From Acetobacter estunensis (lineage in GTDB: Bacteria; Pseudomonadota; Alphaproteobacteria; Acetobacterales; Acetobacteraceae): a DNA stretch of 64,000 nucleotides. Every line of letters begins with the position of its first letter. The stretch's first letter is position 1. The DNA lies in the NCBI RefSeq assembly GCF_019083805.1, contig NZ_JAHRDV010000001.1, forward strand, positions 1 to 64,000, in the 5' to 3' direction. Position numbers and translations under genes: made by a program. Shown here one piece after another: positions 33,929 to 43,256 of this stretch. The notes under the pieces are model-generated. The model was not told where the DNA came from. It saw nothing but the letters and a program-made list of their open reading frames with translations, and ran no database searches.

Positions 33929-35406
33929 GCGGATCCATCACTGTTCCCGGCTATTCGGACAGCAACCGCGTTCCGGGCTTCTACTTCTCTCTCGATAATT
34001 CGAAGGCGAACACCGCAACCGTCACGCGCCGTGTGCTGATCATGGCGCAGATGATCTCAGGGACCGGAACACCCGGCGTTGCGACGATCTCAGCCGGCTA
34101 CTCGGATGCGGTCGCCAAATATGGCGCGGGCTCCCAGTGCGCTGCCATGGTCAAGGCCTACCGCTCGATCGATACAACGGGCGAAGTGTGGGTGCTGCCC
34201 CTCTCCGACGACACATCCGCACAACCTGCGACCGGCGGGTTCGTTATTTCGGGCACCGCAACTGAGGCAGGCACCCTGCCGCTCTACATTGGAGATCAGC
34301 TTGTCTCGGTTGGTGTTTCGGCAGGCGATACGGCAGCCACGGTCATCGCATCCGCTGTCACGGCTGTGGGGAATGTCGCGGGCATCCCAGTCAACGCAAG
34401 TGCCGGCCCGTCGAGCAATCTTCTGCTCACGGCCAAGAACAAGGGCATGGCGGGCAATGATGTCCTGCTGGGCGTGGCTCTTCTCGGACCGGCCGGTGGC
34501 CAGTCAGTTCCGGCAGGCCTCACGGTCACGACAAATGCCTTTGCCGGCGGCACGACAAACCCGACGAATATCGCGGATGTCCTCGCCGATCAGGGCGAGC
34601 GCATCTACGATCTGATCCTCCATCCCTACACGGATACGGGTTCTCTCACCGCGCTGAAAGAATGGCTCAGCACATCGACGGGGCGCTGGGCTGCCATGGT
34701 GCAGCTCTACGGGCATGCGATCACCGCCTATCGCGGCACGTTTGGGCAGGCCACGGCCTTTGGGATCACGCTCAACGATGAGCACGCGACGATCATGCCG
34801 ATCGCCGACAGTCCGTCGTCTCCGCTGATCTGGGCAGCCCAGATCGGTGCCCAGGTGGCCGTAAGCATGCGGACCAATCCGGCGCTTCCGGTGACGGGTG
34901 TTTCGCTCACGGTCCTGCCGCCCACGGATGCCAACCGCTTTACGCTCACTGAGCGCAACAGCCTTCTCTATGACGGCATGTCGACCTTTACGGTCGATGA
35001 CAGCGGCACGGTGACCCTTGAGCGTCTGGTGACCACATACCAGACAGATTCCGCAGGTCTTCCGGACAACAGCTACCTCGACATCGAGACACTGCTCACG
35101 GCCGAGATCTGCCTGCAGGATATGCGGATCTTCCTTGGTTCGCAGTTCACCGGTTCGATCCTGGTCGCTGATGGCACGAAGATCGGCGCTGGCATGAAAG
35201 CCACTACGGCCGCTCTGATCGGAAAGGCCTGTGCGTCACGTTACCGTTATCAGTGCACACAGTTGTGGTGTCAGAACGCCGATACCTTCGCGGCCAACAT
35301 CGTGGCCGAGAACATCGGTGGCGGCGTCGTGAAGCTGCTGATGCCCTACGACTTCGCAAACCAGTTGTGGGTCATCGCGGGCAATGCCCAGTTCGTGAAA
35401 TCGTAA
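33925..35406 (+). CDS. Contractile tail sheath protein, Mu gpL-like
   Basis: The product has 493 residues. The N-terminal segment GSITVPGYSDSNRVPGFYFS and the Ala/Gly/Thr-rich middle insertion domain are as in Mu sheath. The C-terminal subtilisin-like fold includes LDIETLLTAEICLQDMRIF-type helices. It polymerises around the tube and contracts on infection. It is the first sure sign that this phage is a myovirus even though its head genes are lambda-like. Confidence 0.92.
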   Translation: MSGSITVPGYSDSNRVPGFYFSLDNSKANTATVTRRVLIMAQMISGTGTPGVATISAGYSDAVAKYGAGSQCAAMVKAYRSIDTTGEVWVLPLSDDTSAQPATGGFVISGTATEAGTLPLYIGDQLVSVGVSAGDTAATVIASAVTAVGNVAGIPVNASAGPSSNLLLTAKNKGMAGNDVLLGVALLGPAGGQSVPAGLTVTTNAFAGGTTNPTNIADVLADQGERIYDLILHPYTDTGSLTALKEWLSTSTGRWAAMVQLYGHAITAYRGTFGQATAFGITLNDEHATIMPIADSPSSPLIWAAQIGAQVAVSMRTNPALPVTGVSLTVLPPTDANRFTLTERNSLLYDGMSTFTVDDSGTVTLERLVTTYQTDSAGLPDNSYLDIETLLTAEICLQDMRIFLGSQFTGSILVADGTKIGAGMKATTAALIGKACASRYRYQCTQLWCQNADTFAANIVAENIGGGVVKLLMPYDFANQLWVIAGNAQFVKS

Positions 35407-35415
35407 GGGGGACGC

Positions 35416-35799
35416 ATGTCCGGAACAGTCTATCGCGGACCTCTTGGAGGTACCGCGACGGCCACCATCAATGGCGTCGCCTGGAACGTCGTGGGTGAGT
35501 GCCAGTATCAGGCCGCTGGCACGCAGAACGAAACCGCCAAGGGCCAGTCTGCTGTCGAGGGTTTCACCACGATGCCCGTCGAGGGCTATGTCCAGATGAC
35601 ATTGCGGGACCGGCGGGATCTCAACCCTCTTGATTATCAGGGGTCCAGTGGTCTCACCGTCGTGGTCGAGCAGGCCAATGGCAAGGTGATCACGGTCGAT
35701 GATGGCTGGCAGGTCGAAACCATTGTCGTCAACACGCAGGAAGGCACCTGGGAACTCAAGGTCGAGAGTGCAAGCGTGCATGTGGATACCGTGTCATGA
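35416..35799 (+). CDS. Tail tube protein, Mu gpM-like
   Basis: The product has 127 residues and is mainly beta. GGTATATINGVAWNVVGECQ at the start and TIVVNTQEGTWELKVESASV near the end fit the Mu tail tube family. Placed directly after the sheath; its stop overlaps the chaperone gene. Confidence 0.88.
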   Translation: MSGTVYRGPLGGTATATINGVAWNVVGECQYQAAGTQNETAKGQSAVEGFTTMPVEGYVQMTLRDRRDLNPLDYQGSSGLTVVVEQANGKVITVDDGWQVETIVVNTQEGTWELKVESASVHVDTVS

Positions 35800-36434
35800 A
35801 TGACCCCACGGACGAATATCTCGACGAACTGATGGGGGGCGTTGATGACGCACCTGCATCGGCAGTGGATGAGGCGCAGGGCGTGATCCGGCTGGATCCT
35901 CCCGTTCATGATGTCGAACGTCTCGAACTGAAAGAGCCCAGTGTCTTTCAGGTCCTTGAGGCCGCGCGGGTCATGGGGTATCGACCGACTGTCGAAAGCA
36001 TCTATGACTCCCAGATCGAACTGGTGGCAAAGGTGGCGGGTTGCAGCACAGAACTTCTGCGGAAAGTTCCTACCCGTAAGCTGGACCGAGCGGTCAGTTT
36101 CATTACGGCTTTCGAAGCAAACGCGAGACGACGCCCTGATCAACTGATCGACGGCCTGGATCTCTCGCCTTCATGTGAGATCTCGTTCAAGGAGCCGATC
36201 AAGGGCGGCGGTCGCTCGTTTACGCTCATGACGCTTCGTGAGCCACGCGTAGAAGAACGGCGCCGCTACAAAGCCGGGGAAAGCCTTGGATCGCCCGAAG
36301 CCATCTTTCGTGCAGAGATCCGTCTCGTTGAAGACGTGAGCGAATGGACCCGCGCGGCCGTGCTTCGCATGCCGATCAGTCAGTTTGCGAAGGCGGCGGA
36401 TTATCTGACGGGTTTTTTCATCGATGGCCAGTGA
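35796..36434 (+). CDS. Tail assembly chaperone (upstream frame)
   Basis: The product has 212 residues and lies between the tube and tape measure genes. The middle contains ELKEPSVFQVLEAARVMGYR, and the second half repeats a similar beta/alpha arrangement (SFTLMTLREPRVEERRRYKA). This is the Mu gp41-type chaperone that coats the tape measure during assembly. Codons 206-208 read through a T-run that can shift to the -1 frame and continue into the next frame, giving a longer product. Confidence 0.75.
   Translation: MNDPTDEYLDELMGGVDDAPASAVDEAQGVIRLDPPVHDVERLELKEPSVFQVLEAARVMGYRPTVESIYDSQIELVAKVAGCSTELLRKVPTRKLDRAVSFITAFEANARRRPDQLIDGLDLSPSCEISFKEPIKGGGRSFTLMTLREPRVEERRRYKAGESLGSPEAIFRAEIRLVEDVSEWTRAAVLRMPISQFAKAADYLTGFFIDGQ
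36413..36419 (+). promoter_or_regulatory. Predicted -1 ribosomal frameshift site (T TTT TTC)
   Basis: The heptamer T-TTT-TTC lies in the 0-frame as GGT TTT TTC and meets the X-XXY-YYZ rule. Slipping back one base reads on as H-R-W-P-V-N-W with no stop to 36604, giving a 269-residue fusion instead of 212. Frameshifting at exactly this gene pair is conserved in tailed phages. Confidence 0.65.
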
Positions 36435-36604
36435 ATTGGGAAACCCTCCCTGCTGACCTGAGCCAGTTCTACACCGGCTGGACGCGCACCGAACTCGAGG
36501 GGCTGACAGGTTCGGAACTCATCCAGGTGACAGAAGACGCCAATCGCATCTCGGCACATCAAAAACGAGAAGCTGAAAAGGCACGTCAGGCGCAGCGCTG
36601 CTGA
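36431..36604 (+). CDS. Tail assembly chaperone (downstream frame, GT-like)
   Basis: The product has 57 residues if started at the GTG that overlaps the previous stop, and is longer if reached by -1 frameshifting from 36413. VNWETLPADLSQFYTGWTRT then a charged helix (ISAHQKREAEKARQAQ) resembles the small second chaperone/GpE-like tail proteins. It stands directly before the tape measure gene. Most probably it is expressed mainly as the C-terminal part of a fusion. Confidence 0.65.
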   Translation: MNWETLPADLSQFYTGWTRTELEGLTGSELIQVTEDANRISAHQKREAEKARQAQRC

Positions 36605-36619
36605 CGTCAAAGGAAAACC

Positions 36620-38680
36620 ATGGCCAATAGCGGCGTAAAGGTCACGATCAGCGCGGTCGATCGCGCTTCGATGACGCTCGAGCGGATCAATGCGCGGATC
36701 GCAGCGATCCAGGCACCCGTTCGGCGCCTGCAGGCTGCCTTCGGGCGCTTCGCCAGCGTCACGGGTCTGCGTTATCTGCGCACCGGCCTCGATGGGGTCC
36801 GGCGCGTGGCAACGGGCGCGTTTCGCTCACTGGGTCAGATCGTGCCAGTTCTGGGGACGATCACGGGCGCGACGACGGTTGCCGGTATCTATCGACTGAC
36901 CAGCGCCTGGGCGCAGATGGGCACGCAGCTGCGGACGACAGCCCGCTCCATGGGTATGGCGCCAGCTCGGCTTATGGCCATGCAGAACGCTGCGCGCCTG
37001 TCTGGCGGATCCGCCAATGCCATGACCGATGCATTGGGAAATCTCGCCAATACGGGCTGGGAGGCTGCCCATGGCTTTGCGCCCGAGGCCGTCGTCCAAT
37101 TCAAGGCGCTCGGGGTCAGCCTTGAAGAGCTGCAAAAACTCTCACCGGACGCGTTGTTTGAGCGCGTTGCAAAGCGACTGCGCGCGATCCGAGATCCAGC
37201 TGCTCGCACCATTGCCGCGACGAAGATCTTCGGGGGCGCAGCGGCAGGCCTTCTGCCGATCTTCCAGCAGACAGATGAAGCGTTTCGACAGAATATCCGA
37301 CAGGCCGAACGGCTCGGGCTGATCAACAAGCAGGGCGCCGATGCAGCTGCTCGGCTTCAGCAGGCTCAGGTCGGGTTGCAGGAAGCTGTGGAGGGTTTCG
37401 GGTATTCTGTCGCTCAGTCACTGGAACCAGTGATCACGCCGGTCATTGCCCAGATGCGCGACTGGATCGCAGCAAACCGGGAGTGGATTTCACAGGATAT
37501 CGCCCGCTATGTCGGGCAATTCGTGACATGGCTGCGAACGGGCGGATGGGACACCATCAAGACAGACATTCGTGGGGTGTACGATGAAGTCCTGCGGGTC
37601 GTGGACGGCCTCGGCGGCTGGAAACGAACCGGAGAAATAGCGCTCGGTGCCATCGCGGCAATCTACGCGGCGCCTGTCATTGCGGGTGTCATGTCTCTGA
37701 CTGGCGGCGTGTTGGCGCTGGGAGCGGCATTCGCATCCGTTGCTCGCAATGCAGCGGCGGCCAATGTCGCGGTCAACGCTGGAAGCGCTTCTGGAGCACT
37801 CTCGTTTCTGGGGCGTGCCGGTCTTGCGGGGGCTGCGGGATATGCCGCTAACGCCGGGCTGAATGCGGGCGACCCAAATGACCGCACGGGAAGCTGGATG
37901 GATCGGAATGTTCCGGGCGCATCCTATCTCGACAATCTGGCGTCACACGTAGGACTGGGACGCTCCTATGCCGAGCAGGCCCGCGTCGAGACTGGCGCGC
38001 CTTACAACGCCGGAATGCTGCTGCGCGATACCGGGGCAAATCAGGGGCAATTCGACATTTTCCGGAATTCCATCGCTGGAATTGAAGGAAATGATTATTC
38101 GAAAATGGGCGGCTGGCGCGGTCGAATGGCCGGTCGCTACCAAATGTCACCGACTGCAATTGCAGAAACAGCAAGATATCTGGGCGTAACTGCCCCGACG
38201 CAGGCCCAGTTCCTTAGCAACCCCAACATGCAAGATCGGTTCTTCGAGGCGTATTCCGACCTTGAGCACCGGTATCTGATGGCACACAGCGCTGTTTACC
38301 GAAATTCAAATCCGGGGCAGCGCTTGGCTTATCTTGGATACGCACACAATGCGGGCATGGGCGCTGCCGCCAACTGGCTGGAGCACGGTGGCCCTGCTCG
38401 CCGAGACAGCAATGGCACATCAGCCGCGCTCTACACCGATACCATCACCTCCAACCTGTCCGCTGGCGGTCCGCCCCTAAGCGTGCCAACGCGGCCATCC
38501 GCCGACACAGACGGTCTGGCAGCCACGATCGGCAAACTTCGACTGGCCATCGATATCGACCATCGCAATGCGCCACCCGGATCTCGGGTGAGCGTCAAAA
38601 GCGGATCGCCGCAGCTTGCGGTTCACACAACCCAGCAGGTCCGCGCGATGGACCCTGCCAACACCTCGACGGGAAACTGA
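36620..38680 (+). CDS. Tape measure protein with C-terminal muralytic-like domain
   Basis: The product has 686 residues. Residues 1-300 are long helices of tape-measure type (VKVTISAVDRASMTLERINA). Hydrophobic segments follow around 335-420 (ALGAIAAIYAAPVIAGVMSL-type). The region about 470-590 holds IAGIEGNDYSKMGGWRGRMA and GRYQMSPTAIAETARYLGV, a transglycosylase-like fold with Glu in IEGND as likely acid. It sets tail length and may open the cell wall during DNA entry. Short for a myovirus tape measure, so a short tail is predicted. Confidence 0.8.
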   Translation: MANSGVKVTISAVDRASMTLERINARIAAIQAPVRRLQAAFGRFASVTGLRYLRTGLDGVRRVATGAFRSLGQIVPVLGTITGATTVAGIYRLTSAWAQMGTQLRTTARSMGMAPARLMAMQNAARLSGGSANAMTDALGNLANTGWEAAHGFAPEAVVQFKALGVSLEELQKLSPDALFERVAKRLRAIRDPAARTIAATKIFGGAAAGLLPIFQQTDEAFRQNIRQAERLGLINKQGADAAARLQQAQVGLQEAVEGFGYSVAQSLEPVITPVIAQMRDWIAANREWISQDIARYVGQFVTWLRTGGWDTIKTDIRGVYDEVLRVVDGLGGWKRTGEIALGAIAAIYAAPVIAGVMSLTGGVLALGAAFASVARNAAAANVAVNAGSASGALSFLGRAGLAGAAGYAANAGLNAGDPNDRTGSWMDRNVPGASYLDNLASHVGLGRSYAEQARVETGAPYNAGMLLRDTGANQGQFDIFRNSIAGIEGNDYSKMGGWRGRMAGRYQMSPTAIAETARYLGVTAPTQAQFLSNPNMQDRFFEAYSDLEHRYLMAHSAVYRNSNPGQRLAYLGYAHNAGMGAAANWLEHGGPARRDSNGTSAALYTDTITSNLSAGGPPLSVPTRPSADTDGLAATIGKLRLAIDIDHRNAPPGSRVSVKSGSPQLAVHTTQQVRAMDPANTSTGN

Positions 38681-38686
38681 CCTCAC

Positions 38687-39985
38687 ATGAGCGGAACGCT
38701 GATTACAACGGCTGCGGAATATCTGCAGTGCTCCTTTCGGGGCGTTCCGTTCGTGGTGGTCGGAAGTGGTGGCACCAATGGGCGCAAACAGGCTGCCCAT
38801 GATTATCCAGGTAAGGACGGCGTCTGGGTCGAAGATCTGGGCCGCGCGGCACGTTCATGGCGCATTCGCGGCTTTACAATCGGAGCCCTGGCCTACACTC
38901 AGCGAGATCTGCTTTCCCAAGCTGCAGAGCAAGCGGGATCAGGGCTGCTGATGCATCCAAGCATCGGTCTGGTCGAAGCCTACTGCATGCAATTCGAATG
39001 GCAGGAGCCGGATGGACGCGGAAATATCGTCTCCGTCGAATTTCTGTTTGTCGAAGATGTGGATCTGCTTTCCACACTGATTGTCACGGCTCTGCATGCT
39101 GCGGTGGCGGCATCCGCCATCGCGCTGAGCGCCGCGTCGAGTTCGAGTTACCAATCCCGCACGGCGTCTGCCTTTGACCAGGGCTCGTCCGTCGAAAACG
39201 CGGCGCGCTCGACAGCCTCTTCATGGGCTGCTGGCGCCGTAACCGCTATGCGGTCTCCCCGCGCCCAGACTGCCGCCATCTCCGTTCTGGACGGCTCGTA
39301 TGGACGGTTTGTCGGCGGAAATGGTGCCGAGACCGATAGTTCCGCAACGGTCGAAAGCGTCCTTGCGAGCCTGACAACTGGACGGGCAGCGGTTTCCTCG
39401 GCTGTGGCCAGCTTCTCTGCTTTAACTGGCGCGTCGGATATCGCGACAGCCGCCCAGACGCTCACCGAAACGCTGCGAAGCAATATCTCGGATCCGGGAA
39501 CGCAGATTGCTCTTCTGTGGCCTCTGGCATCTTGTGAACCAGAGATTGTTCCGTCCGAGGCGCCCATTGGCGCTGCCATTGCAACAGTTCAGACCGAGAC
39601 CGCAGCCCTTTGCCGGCGTGCGGCTCTGGCTTCCATTGCTGAAGCCTCCTCGGAGTGGAGTGCATCGTCTTCGACAGAGGCGCAGACAATGGCAGCCCGT
39701 ATCGTCGCTCTGATCGCGGCCGAAGAGGAGATTGCGGGGGATGCGGGAGATGATGCCAGTTACGAGGCTCTCCACGATCTGCGTTGTCAGGTGGCGCAGG
39801 ATCTCACGGATCGGGCAGCGCGACTGCCTGACGTCATCACAGTGACGCGCAATGCCTGCCTCCCCGCCCTCGTTCTTGGGCAGCAGCTCTACGCCGATGC
39901 TACGCGCGCCGACGAATTGATCCAGTGGGCCGATCCTGTCCATCCGGCGTTCATGCCCACTGAATTCGAAGCGCTTTCAGCATGA
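38687..39985 (+). CDS. Baseplate/tail protein, Mu gpN-like (DNA circularisation N-terminal domain)
   Basis: The product has 432 residues. The N-terminal 130 residues (CSFRGVPFVVVGSGGTNGRK, DYPGKDGVWVEDLGRAARSW) are the DNA_circ_N domain of Mu gpN-type proteins. The rest is Ala/Ser-rich and helical. It follows the tape measure and overlaps the gpP-like gene. It connects tail tip and baseplate. Confidence 0.85.
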   Translation: MSGTLITTAAEYLQCSFRGVPFVVVGSGGTNGRKQAAHDYPGKDGVWVEDLGRAARSWRIRGFTIGALAYTQRDLLSQAAEQAGSGLLMHPSIGLVEAYCMQFEWQEPDGRGNIVSVEFLFVEDVDLLSTLIVTALHAAVAASAIALSAASSSSYQSRTASAFDQGSSVENAARSTASSWAAGAVTAMRSPRAQTAAISVLDGSYGRFVGGNGAETDSSATVESVLASLTTGRAAVSSAVASFSALTGASDIATAAQTLTETLRSNISDPGTQIALLWPLASCEPEIVPSEAPIGAAIATVQTETAALCRRAALASIAEASSEWSASSSTEAQTMAARIVALIAAEEEIAGDAGDDASYEALHDLRCQVAQDLTDRAARLPDVITVTRNACLPALVLGQQLYADATRADELIQWADPVHPAFMPTEFEALSA

Positions 39986-41121
39986 GTGGCGTCATTTCCC
40001 AGATCGCCTCCATTCTGGGCTACGGGGTGCAAAGTGCCGCGCAGGTTGTGGCCGTGATTGGCAGCCAGATTGTTACCGGCTGGACAGAGGCCACAATCCG
40101 AGTGGGCGTGGAGATCATGCCGTGGACAGCCGATCTCGGGATTACGTATCGGCAGCCACAGGGTGGCCTGCCGCTCAAAGTGAATGAGGGAGACACGGCA
40201 CAGATCTATATCGGCACGACACCGTTGATCACCGGCTATGTCGTTGGTGTGGTGGACAGCAAAGGGCCGGACAGTCACGAGGTCCGCCTGCAGATCGCCA
40301 GCAAAAGCATGGATCTGGTCGATTGCTCGGCTGAGTTCTCGACCTATCAGATGAACAGCACGAACGCGCTGGCAGTTGCCCAGCGGGTGGCTGCTTTTGC
40401 CGGGATTAACGTCATTGCCGTAGGCGACGCAGGTAATACCGATATCCAGCAGTTCTCCGTTATCCTGACGGAAACCGCCTACGAAGTGATCGAACGGCTC
40501 GCGCGGCTGGCGGGCGTGCTTTTCTACGATCGACCAGATGGAAATGTGACGATGTCTCGCGTTGGATCGACGCGTATGGCGTCCGGTTTCGTGATGGGTG
40601 GGAATGTTGAGCACTGCACTCGGGCGCGCTCAATGGCGGGACGATACTCCACGATCACGGCCGTGCTTCAGAACACCGTCATGCTATTCACCAGTCCGAA
40701 CGAGGCCGATTACGTTGGGCAGATGGAGGCGATTTCCAGTCCAGCCAAGGCAACGGATGTGACGATCACCCGCAACCGACCGCTCCTGATTCCGGTCGAG
40801 TTGGGAGACGCCAACGCCGCGGTGGCTCAACAGCGGGTTCTCTGGGAGGCGGCACGTCGCTGGGGGCGTAGCAGGCCCATTACCGTGACCTGCGATAGCT
40901 GGGTGGACAGCGAGGGCAAGATCTGGTGCCCGAACACGCTCGCACCCTTCACCGATGAGGCTGGCTCATCGATCGATTATGTGATCGGCGAAATTACCTT
41001 CCGTAAAGGCTCCGAGGGGACACGTGCCGACGTGGTGCTCATGCCGCCAGCTGCCTTCCAGCCGGAACCTATTCTCTTGCCGGCACAATCGAATGAGGCC
41101 GTGCAGGCCATTAACAGCTGA
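39982..41121 (+). CDS. Baseplate hub protein, Mu gpP/gp44-like
   Basis: The product has 379 residues. GWTEATIRVGVEIMPWTADL, then QIYIGTTPLITGYVVGVVDS, and a second barrel with the AEFSTYQMNSTNALAVAQRV region match the Mu hub (gp44/T4 gp27-like) fold. It overlaps the previous stop by four bases and precedes the spike gene. Confidence 0.88.
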   Translation: MSGVISQIASILGYGVQSAAQVVAVIGSQIVTGWTEATIRVGVEIMPWTADLGITYRQPQGGLPLKVNEGDTAQIYIGTTPLITGYVVGVVDSKGPDSHEVRLQIASKSMDLVDCSAEFSTYQMNSTNALAVAQRVAAFAGINVIAVGDAGNTDIQQFSVILTETAYEVIERLARLAGVLFYDRPDGNVTMSRVGSTRMASGFVMGGNVEHCTRARSMAGRYSTITAVLQNTVMLFTSPNEADYVGQMEAISSPAKATDVTITRNRPLLIPVELGDANAAVAQQRVLWEAARRWGRSRPITVTCDSWVDSEGKIWCPNTLAPFTDEAGSSIDYVIGEITFRKGSEGTRADVVLMPPAAFQPEPILLPAQSNEAVQAINS

Positions 41122-41127
41122 GGCGAC

Positions 41128-41640
41128 ATGGCCACTCCTTTCTCGCGGCTCGCACGTCGGGTCGCCATGGCCTTCGGTCTTGCGCGCCAGACTGCCGACA
41201 CAGACGAAACAAAAGCCACGCCGACGCTGCAGGTCGCGTTGCCGGGCGGAGAGATACGCTCAGACGTGCCGCTGATGCAGCTCTACGGGTTTGCCAGCCG
41301 GCCGGTGCCGGGTAGCGACATCGTAGTGGCGTTTCTCTCCGGCGACCGAACCCGCGGCGTCGCCGTCGCGGCCGGAGACCAAAGAGGACGGCCCACGGAT
41401 CTCCAGCCGGGAGAGGTGACTGTTTATCATCCCCGCACTGGAAGCCGCATCGATCTTAAGGCGGACGGATCCGTTGCGATTTCGCCCGCCAACAAAAAGC
41501 TCACGATCGCTGCCGACATCGCAGTCTCGGGAAAGATCACCGCAACCGGTGATGTCGTCGCCAATGGCGTATCGCTCGACACCCACAAACATAGCGGCGT
41601 GAAAAGCGGATCCGACACGTCCGGCGCACCCGTTTCCTGA
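41128..41640 (+). CDS. Baseplate spike protein, Mu gp45/gpV-like
   Basis: The product has 170 residues. It is OB-fold-like with LMQLYGFASRPVPGSDIVVA and RGVAVAAGDQRGRPTDLQPG, followed by the beta-helix-type repeat PANKKLTIAADIAVSGKITA and an end typical of Mu spikes. Mu gp45 carries an iron-binding HxH tip; a DTHKHSG motif near the C-terminus fits that. It pierces the outer membrane. Confidence 0.88.
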   Translation: MATPFSRLARRVAMAFGLARQTADTDETKATPTLQVALPGGEIRSDVPLMQLYGFASRPVPGSDIVVAFLSGDRTRGVAVAAGDQRGRPTDLQPGEVTVYHPRTGSRIDLKADGSVAISPANKKLTIAADIAVSGKITATGDVVANGVSLDTHKHSGVKSGSDTSGAPVS

Positions 41641-41646
41641 GGTACC

Positions 41647-42144
41647 ATGGATATCGCAATCGTCTGGAACGTCGCGCAGGCTCGCGGCGATTGGCCCATC
41701 GTGAGCGGCGATCTGGGGCTGGATAATCCGTTGCGCTCAGCCGTGATGGTCAGCCTTTTCACTGATCGGGTGGCGCCGGACCAGCCATCGGCACAGGACG
41801 CCGCCGTCGGCATCCAGGCGCCCGGCAACGCGGCGACAAGTGCGATGTCCGATCGCCGGGGTTGGTGGGGGGATGCTTACGCTGACCGTCCGATTGGGTC
41901 ACGTTTGTGGCAGTTGCGACGGGCCATCAAGGCTGGCGAGACGGCCGTGCTCCTCGAGCTCGAGCAGATCGTGCGTGAATCGCTCCAGTGGCTCATCGAT
42001 GACGGGATCGTGGACACCATCACTGTGACGACGGCCTGGAGCGCGACAAGTGCATCAACGGCCGAGTTTGCCGTGTCTCTGCTGGAGCCCGGAGCGGCCC
42101 AGCCTCAGACCTTTCTTTTCTCATGGGCATGGGAGGGCCTGTAA
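41647..42144 (+). CDS. Baseplate wedge protein, Mu gp46-like (GP46 family)
   Basis: The product has 165 residues. MDIAIVWNVAQARGDWPIVS and GSRLWQLRRAIKAGETAVLL followed by ALEQIVRESLQWLIDDGIV-type helices are characteristic. The stop and next start share a base (TAATG). Confidence 0.85.
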   Translation: MDIAIVWNVAQARGDWPIVSGDLGLDNPLRSAVMVSLFTDRVAPDQPSAQDAAVGIQAPGNAATSAMSDRRGWWGDAYADRPIGSRLWQLRRAIKAGETAVLLELEQIVRESLQWLIDDGIVDTITVTTAWSATSASTAEFAVSLLEPGAAQPQTFLFSWAWEGL

Positions 42145-43256
42145 TGGCCTACGCACGACCGACGCTGACCGAATTGCGCCAACAAGCGCTGCAGGATGTC
42201 CAGAATGGCGGCATTCCAGGCGTGACGAAACTGCTGCGCTTCTCCGTGCTCTACGTTCTGTCCATGGTGCTCGCAGGCCTCACCCACCTGACCTACGGTT
42301 ACCTCGACTGGATCGCGAAACAGGCGGTCCCGTGGACAGCCACCGACGAATGGCTGGAAGCCTGGGGCGCTCTGAAGAGTGTCTATCGCAAAGCCGCGAC
42401 CACATCTTCGGGACAGATCGCGTTTCCGGTCTCAGGAAATGCGGACATTCCTGTGGGCACGGAGATCGTCGCCGATGGCGTCGCAGTCGTGACGACCTCT
42501 GACAGCGTGATCTCGAATGGTATTGCGACCGTCAGCTGCGCTGCCCAGAGCGCTGGGGCGAATGGCAATATTGCGGCAGGAGCTATCGCCACGCTATCCA
42601 GTCCTGTGCCGGGCGTGCAGACCTCTGGAACGGTCACTGTCGCCTTTACGGGCGGGGCTGACGAAGAGGCGGACGAGGATCTGCGGACGCGTATCATGGC
42701 GGCCTACGCCAAAGGCGGTGAGAGCGGCGATGAGGCCGATTACATCGGCTGGGCTGAAGACGTGGCCGGCGTTACCCGCGCCTGGGTCAACCCGTTAGGC
42801 GCAGGCGCCGGATCCGTTGTTGTCTACGTCATGTTCGATACGGTTCGGGCAGCAGATGGTGGTTTCCCCCAGGGAGCAGACGGAGCCGCGACGGCCGAGA
42901 TGCGCTACACCACTGCGGCTGGCGATCAGTTGCTTGTGGCCAATGCCCTCTATGACGTGCGCCCCGTAACAGCCCTGGTCGTTGTGTGTTCGCCAATTGC
43001 CCAGCCCGTCAGTTTTGTGATTGCCGATCTGGGAGATGACAACACGTCTGACAATCAGGCGGCCATCACTGACGCTCTGACCGATATGTTCCGCCGCCTT
43101 TCGGCGCCAGGCGGCACGATCCACCCAAATTACTGGAACGAGGCACTGGCGGCGATCGGGTTGTCCACCTTCAACGTCACCAGCCCTTCCGCGCCAGTGG
43201 TCGCCGATAATGTCGGATCAATGCCTATTCTCGGCACGGTGAGTTTTTCCGCATGA
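42144..43256 (+). CDS. Baseplate J-like protein, Mu gp47-like
   Basis: The product has 370 residues from ATG 42144 (shares its A with the preceding stop); an ATG at 42123 is less likely. ARPTLTELRQQALQDVQNGG at the start and GGADEEADEDLRTRIMAAYA in the middle match the baseplate J/gp47 wedge family. The C-terminal region ends with strands. It overlaps the gp48-like gene. Confidence 0.9.
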   Translation: MAYARPTLTELRQQALQDVQNGGIPGVTKLLRFSVLYVLSMVLAGLTHLTYGYLDWIAKQAVPWTATDEWLEAWGALKSVYRKAATTSSGQIAFPVSGNADIPVGTEIVADGVAVVTTSDSVISNGIATVSCAAQSAGANGNIAAGAIATLSSPVPGVQTSGTVTVAFTGGADEEADEDLRTRIMAAYAKGGESGDEADYIGWAEDVAGVTRAWVNPLGAGAGSVVVYVMFDTVRAADGGFPQGADGAATAEMRYTTAAGDQLLVANALYDVRPVTALVVVCSPIAQPVSFVIADLGDDNTSDNQAAITDALTDMFRRLSAPGGTIHPNYWNEALAAIGLSTFNVTSPSAPVVADNVGSMPILGTVSFSA

